In this document: positions 43,740 to 54,285 of the stretch, piece by piece
Numbering within the stretch: the stretch's first letter is position 1
Layout of the letters: each line of letters starts with the position of its first letter
Assembly (NCBI GenBank): GCA_030035585.1
Contig: CM057480.1
Coordinates: 3,145,001-3,209,000 of the forward strand
DNA from: Dugong dugon
Lineage: Eukaryota > Chordata > Mammalia > Sirenia > Dugongidae
DNA length: 64,000 nt
Direction of reading: 5' to 3'
Translations under genes and position numbers: made by a program
The notes under the pieces: generated by a model
Seen by the model: the letters and a program-made list of their open reading frames with translations, nothing else
What the model was told of the DNA's origin: nothing
The model's database searches: none

Positions 43740-45240
43740 AAGGAAAAACAAGAAAATATCAATTCTCCACGAAGCTACACCTCCCACCCCAATTAATATA
43801 TTTGTGATTTGGCCATTTAGTTTTATTCTGTACATTTATAATTATACATTTTTGTTTTCTTTCACAAAAGGGGGATGGGTATAAAAATTTAAATTGTTAA
43901 GGTTGTGTGGGATAAAGCTTACCAGTTTTGCCCTTTATAACATGAAAGGAAGGTTTCAGACAAAGAAGAAATCTCTCTTTTTGAAATGATTTATTTCTAG
44001 TGTCTAATACTTCTGAGCACTATTGCAACTTCAGGAGATAGATGTCTTTAGTTTTTAATTTAATTTACAATCTGCTTATATGTATCTGCTATATATGTTC
44101 ATTGTAGAAAATTTGTAAAAATAAAATTTTATTGTATTATAATTTATTATAATTACACGTTGGCATATTTTTATCCAGTCTTTATTCCCCCAACACTTAC
44201 ATAGGCATCTTTTTAAAAAATCTGACTGTGATTAAGATATATAAGCAACTTTGTATTCTGATATTTGTCTCTTCTTAAGCTTAGGAAGAATTTAGGGAAA
44301 AAACCCCAGAAAAGTTCCAAATATTGAACAAGGCATACATGGTCTTCCCGCTCAGGGATTCCACTGTCAGTGTCTGGGCACATTTCATTCTGTATATTTT
44401 TGCACTGCTAATGTCACTCTCTAATTCCTTCCCTGATGTCTCGCACTTTTTCTGATCTTCTGTCACTGACTTCTTAACTAGTGTGAACCACACAGTCATG
44501 CGTTTGTTACACATCTGTACCTAATTGCCTCTGTTGTCACACTTAGTATGTTCTTGTTCAGTTTCAAGTGACTTTTGCACAAAACTAAGTTCCCTGGGGG
44601 AAGAATGATGCTTCCAGAAAGGTTTTAAAGGCACAGGGCAGAGAGGCCAGCAGCAGATTCTCATTGTGAAGGAAATCCCTCCTTTACCGAGAGTCCTACG
44701 TTTCTATCCTGTGAGTTTTCACTGTTTCTGCATCTTCACAGGTGTTTTAGGATGAAGGTGGGAGGGTCCAGGCCAGGAGTGCTAGCCAGATGTTGTTACA
44801 CCAGACACGTGTTTTCTGTCTTAGAGCGAGCTGCTAGCTCAGGTGCTGAGGGTTTTCCATTTTCTCTTCCCTGAGGATGATGCTACTGTGCACTCTGCTT
44901 CTTTCTGCCTGGCACTGGCCGGTCTCTTGATTGCAGGCAGTGAGCATTTGCCCAAGAAGTTGGGTTTTGGGTGTGTGTGTGTGTTTCTGGTCTTGTTACT
45001 CAATTTGTTGAAGTGTGATCCAGGTGTGGATCAGAAGATGTAGTAGATAGTGTTGGCCCCTGCCTGGGTGCCCTTGGATCCCTTTTACCATGTCCGTATT
45101 CTCCCTTACCTTGGTGTGCTTTCACCTGGAAAAGTCAGCCCCTCAGGCTTGTCCTCCAACAGTGTCTTCGGACTGATGAAGCCTGCTTTGTTCAGGCTCC
45201 TTCAAGCAGAAGTGCCTGCAAATTAAGATCCTCCCAAGGC
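43740..45240. other. Intron sequence, AT-rich then mixed
   Basis: 43740-44280 is AT-rich and probably old L1. The rest has no recognised family. A short (GT)n run is near 44973. Confidence 0.4.
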
Positions 45241-45248
45241 AGCCTGCA

Positions 45249-45410
45249 GAGACTTGGTGGCGCAGTGGTTAAGAGCTCGGCTACTAACCAAAAGGTCGGC
45301 AGTTCGAATCCACCAGCCACTCCTTGGAAACGCTGTGGGGCAGTTCTGCTCTGTCCTGTAGGGTCGCTGTGAGTCGGAACCGACTCATGGCAGCGGGTTT
45401 GGTTTTTTTG
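45249..45410 (+). repeat. AfroSINE, plus, short form
   Basis: 'agacttggtggcgcagtggt' to 'ccgactcatggcagcgggtt'. Confidence 0.95.
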
Positions 45411-45580
45411 GGTGGGTATTCAGTTCCTATGGGTATATACCTAGGAGTGGGATTGCTGGGTCACATGGTAATTCTACGTTTAAGTTTTTGAGGAACTGCC
45501 GAACTGTTTTCCACGGTGGCCACACCATTTTACATTCCTACCAGCAATGGATGAGGGTTCCAGTTTCTCCACATCCTTGC
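45411..45580 (-). repeat. L1 ORF2 fragment, antisense
   Basis: 'gggattgctgggtcacatgg', 'gaggaactgccgaactgttt' and 'ccacaccattttacattcct' are classic reversed L1 ORF2. Confidence 0.9.
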
Positions 45581-45599
45581 CTGAACTCCATCAAGCATT

Positions 45600-45990
45600 T
45601 GTGGACTAGGATGATCTTGGCTGAACTCTTTCAAGTCTCCGAGGCCTCAGTTCAAACAACTGGGCTTGACTCTCTCTGTTCTGTGTTGTCTCTTATCTGC
45701 CAGCAGGCTAGCTTGGAGGTATTCCATGGCAGAGGCCAAGGGCCCAAGAGAGCCGATAGGTACACAAGGCCTCTTGAAGCCCAGGCTCAGAACTGGCACA
45801 AAAATTACACCCGCTCCATTTTCCCAGTTACGGCAAGTGACGAAGCCAGGCCAGGATCAAGGGGAAGGGAAATGGACGCCACCTCCCCATGGGAGGGTCT
45901 GCAGTCATGTTGGCAAAGCATGTGGACTCATAGTGGGGGTGGAGATGTGGTCATTTTTGCTGTCTACCACAGCTGCAACTCTGTATTCAG
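45600..45990. repeat. Probable old interspersed repeat, family not named
   Basis: 'cttgaagcccaggctcagaa', 'gaagccaggccaggatcaag' and 'ggaaatggacgccacctccc' read like a familiar mammalian repeat, but I cannot give the name. It ends about 30 bp before the next exon. Confidence 0.45.
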
Positions 45991-46017
45991 ATCCGTCACC
46001 TGGCGTTGGCTTTGCAG

Positions 46018-46179
46018 AGGTGAGCAATGATGATGGGCCCGTCAGCGAGAGCGAGATCTTCCAGAGAGCCTGTGAGCAGCTCGAGAAGTACATGGACTCA
46101 GGAAACCAGTCATTACGTAAACACTTTCTGAAGCAAGACACAGTTCAGAGGTTCTTGTGCCTCCTTTCTTCTCTGCAAG
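46018..46179 (+). CDS. TRANK1: TRANK1 exon, inter-ankyrin helical part
   Basis: Acceptor ggctttgcag and donor caag|gtaaca. The acceptor must be the AG at 46016-46017: using the AG two bases later would shift the frame into a stop. Two bases complete Glu350, 53 codons follow, then one base (residues 351-403). It reads [20 protein letters not shown] and on through [17 protein letters not shown]. No catalytic motif is seen; the segment is charged, then helical. It sits between the two ankyrin groups. Confidence 0.94.
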
Positions 46180-46480
46180 GTAACATTTGTCACAACATTC
46201 AGAGGTGTTAGAGGTGACGTATGCTCATTAGAACTCTTTTCCAATATGCTTTTACAAGTTAAATTTAAAAAATGACAAAGGCAATACGTCTACATGTAGA
46301 ACATTCAAAGAGTATGGAAGGTTCTTGAGTGAAAAGTCTACCCCCCACCTCTGAACCTCAGTCCCTAAATCCCATCCTCAGAGACAATTTGTTACTAATT
46401 TCTTACGTATCCTCCTAGGATTGCTCTTTGCATATTCAATCATTTTTAAAACACTAAAGATGTCTCTCTCTTCTACAACC

Positions 46481-46655
46481 AAAAAAAAAAAAAAAAAAAA
46501 ATACCCGTTGCTGTCGAGGCGTTGCTGACTCATAGCGACCCTATAGGGCAGGGTAGAACTGCCCCTCAGGGCTTCCAAGGAGCGGCTGGTGGATTCCAAC
46601 TGCCAGACCTTTTGGTTAGCAGCCAAGCTCATAACCACTGCGCCTCCAAGGTTCC
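46481..46655 (-). repeat. AfroSINE, minus, with A21 start
   Basis: An A run (46481-46501), 'cccgttgctgtcgaggcgtt' and 'gcgcctccaaggttcc'. Head diverged. Confidence 0.95.
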
Positions 46656-46780
46656 ACTGTTTCCCCGGTGCTTAAAAATACTGGTCTGAAATCTGTGTTA
46701 ATTATGTCCATGTGTGTTGGGAGTTGACTAGAAATCATATGAACCTTTTTTGGTGTGTGGTCTGTTCTTATTTTTGAAAG

Positions 46781-47035
46781 AAATTCCTCCTGACCGGGTC
46801 TGCAACATTAATCGCGACTGTGCCAACGTCTTCATCAAGTTCTTACTGGAAAAACAGAAGTGGCCCGAAGTCCTGCTGCTGTTGACGGGCAAAGCGAGTG
46901 GGGAACCACCATTCAGAGACTGTCTCGTCCAAGACTGCAGTCTCTCCGACCTTGACCTCTGTGCCATCATCCCACACCTCAGCGGCTGGGACCAGCGGAA
47001 AACGCAGCTCCTGGGCTGCCTCATAGACAGCGGAG
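46781..47035 (+). CDS. TRANK1: TRANK1 exon, 84 codons
   Basis: Acceptor atttttgaaag and donor gag|gtgaaa. Two bases complete Glu404, 84 codons follow, then one base (residues 405-488). It reads IPPDRVCNINRDCANVFIKF, then WPEVLLLLTGKASGEPPFRD, and ends LGCLIDSG. L-L-C-L-I-D-S-G-A is a common ankyrin ending (next exon gives the Ala), so this is likely a degenerate ankyrin pair. Clear TRANK1 similarity. Confidence 0.96.
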
Positions 47036-47216
47036 GTGAAAATGGCGGGATGATAAACACTGGGAGCTTGTCCAGATGGGGGCCCAGGCAGCTGCCCTTC
47101 ACAGGATCTTTCCCGTGCTTTTGGAGACTCCTTAGAATCCTGCCTTGTTCTCTGCCACGTATCTTCTTGCTTTGAGACAGTAACAGAGGATTAATGCCCC
47201 GTTAGTCGGTGGTGAC

Positions 47217-47362
47217 GGTCCCAGGGTGGTGCAAACAGTTTTCACTTGACCGCTAACCTAAAGGTTGGCTGTTCAAGCCCCCCAACAGGCCTGGTGATCT
47301 GCTTCCATAAAGATTACAGTCAAGAAGACCCTAGGGAGCAGTTGTGCTCTGTAGCACGGGAG
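47217..47362 (+). repeat. AfroSINE, plus, partial
   Basis: 'ggtcccagggtggtgcaaac' to 'tgctctgtagcacggg'. The last 40 bp of the tail are missing. Confidence 0.88.
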
Positions 47363-47433
47363 GGTCTTGCCCTGCAGGAACTCTGCGTTTTTGTGACTTC
47401 CAGTCACTGCTGTCTTCTCTGCCTCTGTTGTGT

Positions 47434-48068
47434 GCTCTGGTGTCTGGTGCCCCCGTCTGCTCTGGTGTCTGGTGCCCCCGTCTGCTCTGGTGTGTGGAGG
47501 CCCTCTGCTCTGGTATGTGGAGGCCGTCTGCTCTGGTGTGTGGAGGCTGTCTGCTCTGGTGTGTGGAGGCCCTCTGCTCTGGTGTGTGGAGGCCCTCTGC
47601 TCTGGTGTCTGGTGCCCCCGTCTGCTCTGGTATGTGGAGGCCGTCTGCTCTGGTGTGTGGAGGCCCTCTGCTCTGGTGTGTGGAGGCCCTCTGCTCTGGT
47701 GTGTGGAGGCCGTCTGCTCTGGTGTGTGGAGGCCCTCTGCTCTGGTGTGTGGAGGCCGTCTGCTCTGGTGTGTGGAGGCCGTCTGCTCTGGTGTGTGGAG
47801 GCCCTCTGCTCTGGTGTGTGGAGGCCGTCTGCTCTGGTGTGTGGAGGCCCTCTGCTCTGGTGTGTGGAGGCCGTCTGCTCTGGTGTGTGGAGGCCCTCTG
47901 CTCTGGTGTGTGGAGGCCCTCTGCTCTGGTGTGTGGAGGCCGTCTGCTCTGGTGTGTGGAGGCCCTCTGCTCTGGTGTGTGGAGGCCCTCTGCTCTGGTG
48001 TGTGGAGGCCCTCTGCTCTGGTGTGTGGAGGCCCTCTGCTCTGGTGTGTGGAGGCCCTCTGCTCTGGC
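47434..48068 (+). repeat. 23-bp minisatellite, 27 units
   Basis: The unit is gctctggtgtgtggaggccN(c/g)tct-like. I count 24 units of 23 bp and 3 of 25 bp (gtgtctggtgcccccg) and a partial last unit. Main variants end ccct or ccgt, and two units carry tatg in place of tgtg. Because 23 is not a multiple of 3, the array is open in all three plus frames and at least two minus frames. These long ORFs (such as CSGVWRPSALV...) are artefacts of the repeat. Confidence 0.97.
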
Positions 48069-48349
48069 GTAGCCACACTCGTCATTTCCTCCTGACCTCT
48101 GCCTGGACTTTCCCCGGTGCTTGATGTGCTGTGTGCGTCTTTGTCACTTTTGGGGGTCTTCTTTTCTAACCAGTGGATTGGAGTTTGAGATGCTTGTTTT
48201 TAAAACAACAACCAAATAATCGGTGGGTGGAAACATCTGCTGCTTTAATCAGGATGATCACACATGGCCAGGTTTGTGTCTGGAGTGTGCAGACTGTACT
48301 GCTGGGTGAGATTTTATTTTAGAACCAATTTAGAAACATCAGCCATCTC

Positions 48350-48520
48350 CTGCCCCCACCCCCACTAATGGCACTGCTAACTGTGTGGTCTCGGGTATGC
48401 TCTTCATGCCTTTGTCTCCTTGCTTATAAAATGGGAATGATGATAGTTTCTATTTCTTATGGTTGTTGTGAATATTAAATGAGCTAATGTATGCAGGCTC
48501 TTGGATGAGTGCCTTGGCTG
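48350..48520 (+). repeat. MIR SINE, plus
   Basis: 'ggcactgctaactgtgtggt', 'ataaaatgggaatgatgata' and 'attaaatgagctaatgtatg'. Confidence 0.8.
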
Positions 48521-48565
48521 TGTGGTTTTCTGCTCGCTTTGCCATTTGAGGGGAAGTAGGCTTCG

Positions 48566-48718
48566 GAATGGTGGCATAGTGGTTAAGAACTATGGCTGCT
48601 AACCAAACGGTTGGCAGTTTGAATCCCACCAGCTGCAACTTGGAAACTATGGGGTAATTCTACTCCATCTTGTAGGGCTGCTGTGAGTTGGAATTGACTC
48701 AATGGAAGCAGGTTTTTT
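48566..48718 (+). repeat. AfroSINE, plus, short form
   Basis: 'gaatggtggcatagtggtta' to 'gactcaatggaagcaggttt'. Confidence 0.93.
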
Positions 48719-49600
48719 CCTCTACCCTTCATAAGGAGTGACGCCATGTTGGTCCTTGTCTCTTGAAGTGCCATAATGCAAAGCCTTCAGGCGTTGGCTC
48801 CACCCAAGGCTTTCAGGAGCTAGAGAGGAGACCTTCCATGATTTATTTCTTCAAACTCATTCTTCATGTGGCGTATTGCTTTCTTTGCCTAGAAACTATG
48901 GCTGCTATGGAATTCCTGTTTTAGTCTTTGATTCAGTATATGTGTATAGAGCTCCTACCAGGGAGAGTGCTAGGAACCAAGGCCTCAGAGGGGATGCATG
49001 GCTGCCGGAGACGTGCGTAGTAGGGCTGCTGATCCGTTAGTGAGCAAGCTCGCCTTGCCTTGTGGAGGAGGCCGGGAGCCTGCGGCAGAGGTGATGCAGC
49101 AACCGAGCTCAAAAAAAAGGTGACTTGGGGTGGAGAGGTGTCAGGGAGAACGGCAACTGAGGGTAGCCGTACATTCTAGGGTAGAAGTTAGTAGAAGCAA
49201 AGAATGTAGGAAGCATCACCCATATCCTGGGACCAACCATGTGTCCAGTATCATATTAAGCCAGCATTGGAATTTCAATGGTTCCGACACCCTGTCCTCA
49301 CTCTAGAGGAACGCTAATGGTGGAAACTATGCTCTCTGTGGTGGGACAAGGGGGCCACTGGAGAGGTGGGAGGGACAGGGTCCATGAACGGGGTGCTCAG
49401 AGGAGCTGGGCGTTTACCCTGAGGGTGCCAGGAAGCCTCTGCCTTCCAGGACGGTTGGTGGTAGGAGGGGCTTGGAAGTCGGGGTCAGCATCAGCTCTTC
49501 CCTTGGAACTAAATGGCAGAAGCTGTCCCTCCCACCTCCCAGGCCGTGCCTCTTCACAGGGATGTGGCTCACTGGGTCCTTCTCTTCTGTCTTCCCCCAG
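48719..49600. other. Intron sequence, no gene seen
   Basis: Unassigned up to the acceptor at 49600. The ORF at 49278-49610 is a chance frame. Confidence 0.45.
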
Positions 49601-49777
49601 CTTTGCCTGAGGGTCTCCAGGAGAACCAAGAGAGCCCCCTCACCCTGTGCCTGAAATGCAAGGACTTCGAGTTGGCTTTTCTTCTCTTGACCAAGGGTGC
49701 AGACCCCCACGGCGTTTCTTTCACGGAAGGCGATACTCCTTTGCATGCAGCACTTCACATATTTTTAGATATAAATG
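49601..49777 (+). CDS. TRANK1: TRANK1 exon, ankyrin repeat
   Basis: Acceptor gtcttcccccag and donor aatg|gtaagc. Two bases complete Ala489, 58 codons follow, then one base (residues 490-547). It reads CKDFELAFLLLTKGADPHGV, then TEGDTPLHAALHIFLDIN. L-L-L-T-K-G-A-D-P closes one ankyrin repeat and G-D-T-P-L-H-A-A opens another. This is the clearest ankyrin consensus in the protein. Confidence 0.97.
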
Positions 49778-50099
49778 GTAAGCTCTTAGTTGTTCAGCAG
49801 TCTTTTCCTTGAGGAGGAAGCTGGATATTAGAATTGATGCTGTGTTTTTGGTCTTTGCTTTTGGGAAAACCAATCGTCTGAAAAAGGCTCATTTCTTGGC
49901 CAGACCAGCCCGTATGTCCTGGCCTGTCATGCACAGCTTCATGGAGGAAGTGACCATCGTGGTGAATGGTCAAGGTGGGCTAATTAAGGATTCCTAAGTC
50001 CCAGAGTTGGATGTTGGTAGCTGACAAATGCTTTCTATTTATTTACATCTTTTTGAAGGTCCTGACAAAGGATCTTGCTGGAATGTTATAAGGCTATTT

Positions 50100-50301
50100 C
50101 AGAGTTTCCTTGGCACGATTGAGATTTTGGGCTGGATAATTCTTTGTTGTGGGGTGTTGTGCTATAGGATGTTTAACAGCATCCCTGGCTTCTAGCCTCT
50201 TGATGATAGTGGAGTCCTCTCAGCAGTGACAATCAAAAACGTCTCTAGACATTGCCAAATGTTCCCTGGGGGACAAAATTTCTCTTGGTTGAGAACCACT
50301 G
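50100..50301 (-). repeat. MER20 DNA transposon, reversed
   Basis: 'gggctggataattctttgtt', 'ggatgtttaacagcatccct' and 'ctagacattgccaaatgttc', ending 'tggttgagaaccactg', are landmarks of MER20. It ends 129 bp before the giant exon and adds a false upstream reading frame to it. Confidence 0.92.
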
Positions 50302-50430
50302 GGTATCAAACACCTGGGGACATTCCATGTTCTGAGATGCCCCTGGTTGGCATCTCTCTCAAGCCCAGGGGTCTTCTGGCCTCTGAGAAGACTGGCCCAG
50401 CACTCACAGGGTCTTGTTTGTGTCTTTCAG

Positions 50431-53337
50431 CTGACATCGGCTTTAGCTTCCTCAGCCACCTGTTGGACCTATTCTTGTCCAACCCCACCAAATATGACTA
50501 CCTTAACCCCAACGTCCAGGATGGCACCGGGAACACACTGATGCACATCCTCTTCCAGAAGGGCATGCTGAAGCGCATGAAGAAGCTGATAGACCTGCTG
50601 GTGAAGTTTGACATCAACTTTAACTTGAAGAACAAAGAGGGCAAAGACGCACGGCACCGGATCAAGAAGAACGACCCTCTGCTCTTGGCCTGGAACAAAG
50701 CTCTGACGGAGAGCAGGCAGAAGAGCCGACAGGACTCTGCCGCTCACCTGGGGAAGCTCCCGAGGTCTGCCACCCCAGGCCGTATGTCTCAACTCAAGTC
50801 TCAGGGTTCATTTAAGTTGTTGCCATGTGAAGTCACTGCCAGCCCCCAGCCAGAAGGAGCTGGGGTCCCTGACAGTTGGGAGATCATCCCTGATGCCCAG
50901 GTGGCAAGGCAGGAGCCTGAAGACTTCAGGCCATGCTATCTGAGAGACTATCTCGTGCAGGACATCACAATTTTGATTCAGCGGGTTGAACTGAATACGT
51001 TCCTCCCAGAGGGTTGTCCTCAGTGTGCCGAGCCTCTGGTGGCAGGAGCAGGCACGGAAGTAGAGAAAGATGAGTTCCAACAAAGCCCAGATACCGGGAG
51101 CTCTGACCATACTGGGAGCAGTCCTGTCCCCGCTGAGGCAGAGGAAGGACATGCGCAGGCAGGCCTTGGGGCCACACAGCTCGTTCCTGTTGTTAACAGA
51201 GGGACAGAGGACAGCAAGGACCAGGAGGACTGGAGCATGCAGGACATCGAGACTTGCCTCCAGGACTTTGATAACATGACCTGGGAGATCGAGTGCACAT
51301 CAGAGATGCTGAAGAAACTCTCAAGTAAGGCAATGACCAAGGTCATGAAGAAGAAGATCATCCTTGCCATCCAGCAACTGGGGAATGGCGAGTGGACCCA
51401 GGGCCTGCAGAAGCGGCTGAAGCACCTGAAAGGAAAGATCCGGCTCTTCGAAGCCAAGCTGGACAAAGGAGCCCGGATGCTGTGGGAACTGGCCATTGAC
51501 TTCTCGCCTCGATGCAGTGAGAGCCCAGAGAAGATCATCACCACAGAGCAGAACGTGCAGTCTGTGGAGAAGTCGGGGCAGGTCTACACGGAAATCATCC
51601 GGATTTGGGACATCGTCTTGGATCACGGTAAGCTGTCGGACTCCATCAGGGCCATCTGCAGTGCCTACAACCGGGGCCTGTCCTGCATTCTGCGAAAGAA
51701 GCTGAAGGGTATCGACAAAGGCCAGATGTCTGCCAACATGAAAATCCAGAAGCGGATACCCCGCTGCTACATGGAAGACACAGAGGCAGAGAAGGGCAGG
51801 GAGTGCATGGATCCTGAATACTTCCCCCCAGCCAGCGCGGTGGAGACAGAGTACAACATTATGAAGTTCCACAGCTTCAGCACCAGCATGGCCTTCAACA
51901 TCCTCAACGACATGATGGCAAAGGTGGAGTACCCATTCCGGGTGGGTGAGCTTGAGTATGCAGTGATCAACCTCAACCCCAAGCCGCTGGAGCCTATCAT
52001 CCTCATTGGGCGGAGCGGCACCGGGAAGACAACCTGCTGCTTGTACAGACTGTGGAAGAAATTCCACGTTTACTGGGAGAAAGCTGAGCAGGCAGGGAGC
52101 CCGCTGCTGGCCAAACAGACCTGGTTGAAGAGAAGATTGGAAGTAGAACCTGGCAAAGAGGGTCCAGGTTGGGAGGAAGAGGAGGAGGAGGAAGAGGATG
52201 AGGAAGAGGAAGGTTCAATTGAAGCAGAAACAGTGGACAGCATAGATGAGGAGCAGGAGAGTGACACTGGTGTGGAGGGACCTGACACGGAGCTGGCTGG
52301 AGACGGCCGAGCAGAGGAGATCTGTGTGCCAGATCATGCCCACCAGCTGGAGCATCTGCATCAGATCTTTGTTACCAAGAACCACGTCCTGTGCCAGGAG
52401 GTACAGAGGAATTTCACTGAGCTTTCCAAGTCTACCAAGGCCACGAGTCACTATAAACCCCTGGAGCCCAATGTTCACAAACTCCAGGACCTGAAGGATG
52501 AGAACTTTCCGCTGTTTGTCACTTCCAAGCAACTGCTCCTCCTGCTTGACGCTTCTCTGCCTGAGCCATTTTTTCCGAGAAACGAAGACGGCAGCTTGAA
52601 AAGAACCATTGTAGGGTGGTCCACGCAGGAAGAGATGACCATCCTCCATTGGCAGGAGGATGAGGAGGAGGTGGAGGTGGACAGGGACAGTGATGAGGAG
52701 GATAAAACTGCAGAAGCACGCACGAGTGACAGTGACCCCCGAGCATACTTGACTTTTGAGGTGTTCACCAATGAAATATGGCCCAAGATGACCAAAGGTA
52801 AAACCTCCTACAACCCTGCACTGATTTGGAAAGAAATAAAGTCTTTTCTGAAAGGGTCTTTTGAGGCCCTCAGCTGCCCCCATGGAAGACTTACTGAAGA
52901 AGCATATAAGAAATTAGGGAAGAAACGGTCCCCCAATTTCAAGGAAGATCGGAGTGAGATCTACAGCCTCTTCTGCCTTTATCAGCAGATCAGGTTCCAG
53001 AAAGGTTATTTTGATGAGGAGGATGTCCTGTACAACCTGTCCCGGAGGCTGTCAAAGCTCAAGGTGCTTCCGTGGTCCATCCATGAGCTCTATGGCGATG
53101 AGATTCAGGACTTCACCCAAGCCGAGCTGGCACTGCTGATGAAATGCATCAATGACCCCAACGCCATGTTCCTCACTGGGGACACAGCCCAGAGCATCAT
53201 GAGGGGCGTGGCCTTCCGCTTCAGTGATCTGCGCTCCCTGTTCCATTACGCCAGCAGTAACAACACGAACAAGCAGTGCGCTGTCCGGAAACCCAAGAAG
53301 ATCCACCAGCTGTACCAGAATTACAGGTCCCACTCGG
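50431..53337 (+). CDS. TRANK1: TRANK1 giant exon: ankyrin end plus SF1 helicase core
   Basis: A single 2,907-bp exon: acceptor tgtctttcag, donor tcgg|gtaggt. Two bases complete Ala548, 968 codons follow, then one base (residues 549-1516). Order: last ankyrin repeats (G-N-T-L-M-H-I-L at about 582, then D-I-N-F-N-L-K-N-K-E-G); a low-complexity middle to about 790; conserved helical DWSMQDIETCLQDFDNMTWE; and the UvrD/Rep-like ATPase. Motif I is G-R-S-G-T-G-K-T-T (residues 1074-1082). Motif II is D-E-I-Q-D (1437-1441). Motif III is G-D-T-A-Q (1464-1468). Motif IV is Y-R-S-H (1512-1515). An acidic run is at about 1129-1141 and a second at about 1285-1310. All motif residues needed for ATP binding are present. 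Helicase activity is inferred from the family; no strand polarity or substrate can be read. Confidence 0.98.
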
Positions 53338-53757
53338 GTAGGTCCAGGTTGGGTGCGCCTGTGGGGCAGGGTGCTTGGGCACTGACCTAGGGCTGCTTTT
53401 GAAGCTATGGGCTTGCTTTCATTAGGCTTTTGCAGCTTGAGTAAGGACAGTATTTTTGTTTGCCAACAGATTCATGAACAAGATACCTTATGGTTTCTGC
53501 CACTACTCACTCTTAAGCTGGTAATTCAAGCTGTAGCTGGATAGAAATGTACCTTTAGCTACCTTTAAGTATCTTAAAGAGTCTGCCATGACATGAAAAC
53601 ATTTCAGGGGAACATTTACACTGTTTGAGAACTTTGGTTGAAGCACTTTGGAGACACCTGTTTATTCTACAAAGTAATTGTAAAATTACTGTTAATAAAT
53701 CATTGATACTTAAAGCAGCTTATTTCCTAAGGAGAAGCAAAAAAAGAGGGGTGGGAG

Positions 53758-53880
53758 GTGGTGGGAGGTAGGTATTTAAATTTAGGTAGATCTTCAATCT
53801 GTCTAAAATGTGGTTGTGGTGTGACCTAATTTCACTTTTTTCCATATGGATAATCAGTATGTCAATACCATTTACTTCAT
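53758..53880 (-). repeat. L1 ORF2 fragment, antisense
   Basis: 'aggtagatcttcaatctgtc' to 'cacttttttccatatggata' is the reverse of the fragment at 56868-56985. Confidence 0.75.
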
Positions 53881-54054
53881 AGTCCTTCCTTTTAACAAAC
53901 ACATGTTCAACATACATTCAGTTCCTAGCTCAGGTGTGCCCTTTGGCTGTGCCAGGTACATGCTTAGCAGTTCACATATATTTGTTGTTACTGTTAGTTG
54001 CCATCGAATCAATTCTGGTTCCTCCTCTGCCTAATCCTCAGAACAGTCCTAACG

Positions 54055-54158
54055 CCAAAAAAACAAACCCTTTGCCATCAAGTGGAATCTGACTCATAGT
54101 GACCCTTAGGACAGAGTAGAACTGCCCCATAGGATTTCCAAAGCTGTAATCTTTACTT
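54055..54158 (-). repeat. AfroSINE, minus, left part (outermost of a nest)
   Basis: 'aaaaaaacaaaccctttgcc' to 'gctgtaatctttactt'. It resumes at 55876. A SINE-tail scrap (tgttactgttagttgccatc) lies just before it at 53988-54007. Confidence 0.93.
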
Positions 54159-54285
54159 GGAGGAGTCCTGGTAGTGCAGTGGTTAAGTGCTCCGCTGCTA
54201 ACTGAAAAGTCAGTGGTTTGAACATACCAGCCACTCCGCAGGAGAAAGATGTGGCAGTCTGCTTCCATAAAGATTACAGCCTTGG
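54159..54285 (+). repeat. AfroSINE, plus, left part (middle of a nest)
   Basis: 'ggaggagtcctggtagtgca' to 'gattacagccttgg'. It resumes at 55775. The duplication AATCTTTACTT at 54148-54158 and 55876-55886 marks its insertion into the minus copy. Confidence 0.95.

Noticed and set aside
45488-46211. ORFs of about 180 codons upstream of and across exon 46018
   Set aside because: They run through reversed L1 and an old repeat; only the part from 46018 is exon.
47246-48124. Long overlapping ORFs of 221-292 codons on both strands
   Set aside because: They are produced by the 23-bp minisatellite; the peptide repeats every 23 residues in each frame and no exon signals fit.
50226-50430. Upstream extension of the giant exon frame to an ATG at 50226
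   Set aside because: The 5' part is MER20 plus intron. A good acceptor at 50430 and the phase from the previous exon place the exon start at 50431.
51321-52883. Long minus ORFs within the giant exon (248 and 222 codons)
   Set aside because: They are shadows of GC-rich coding sequence on the plus strand.
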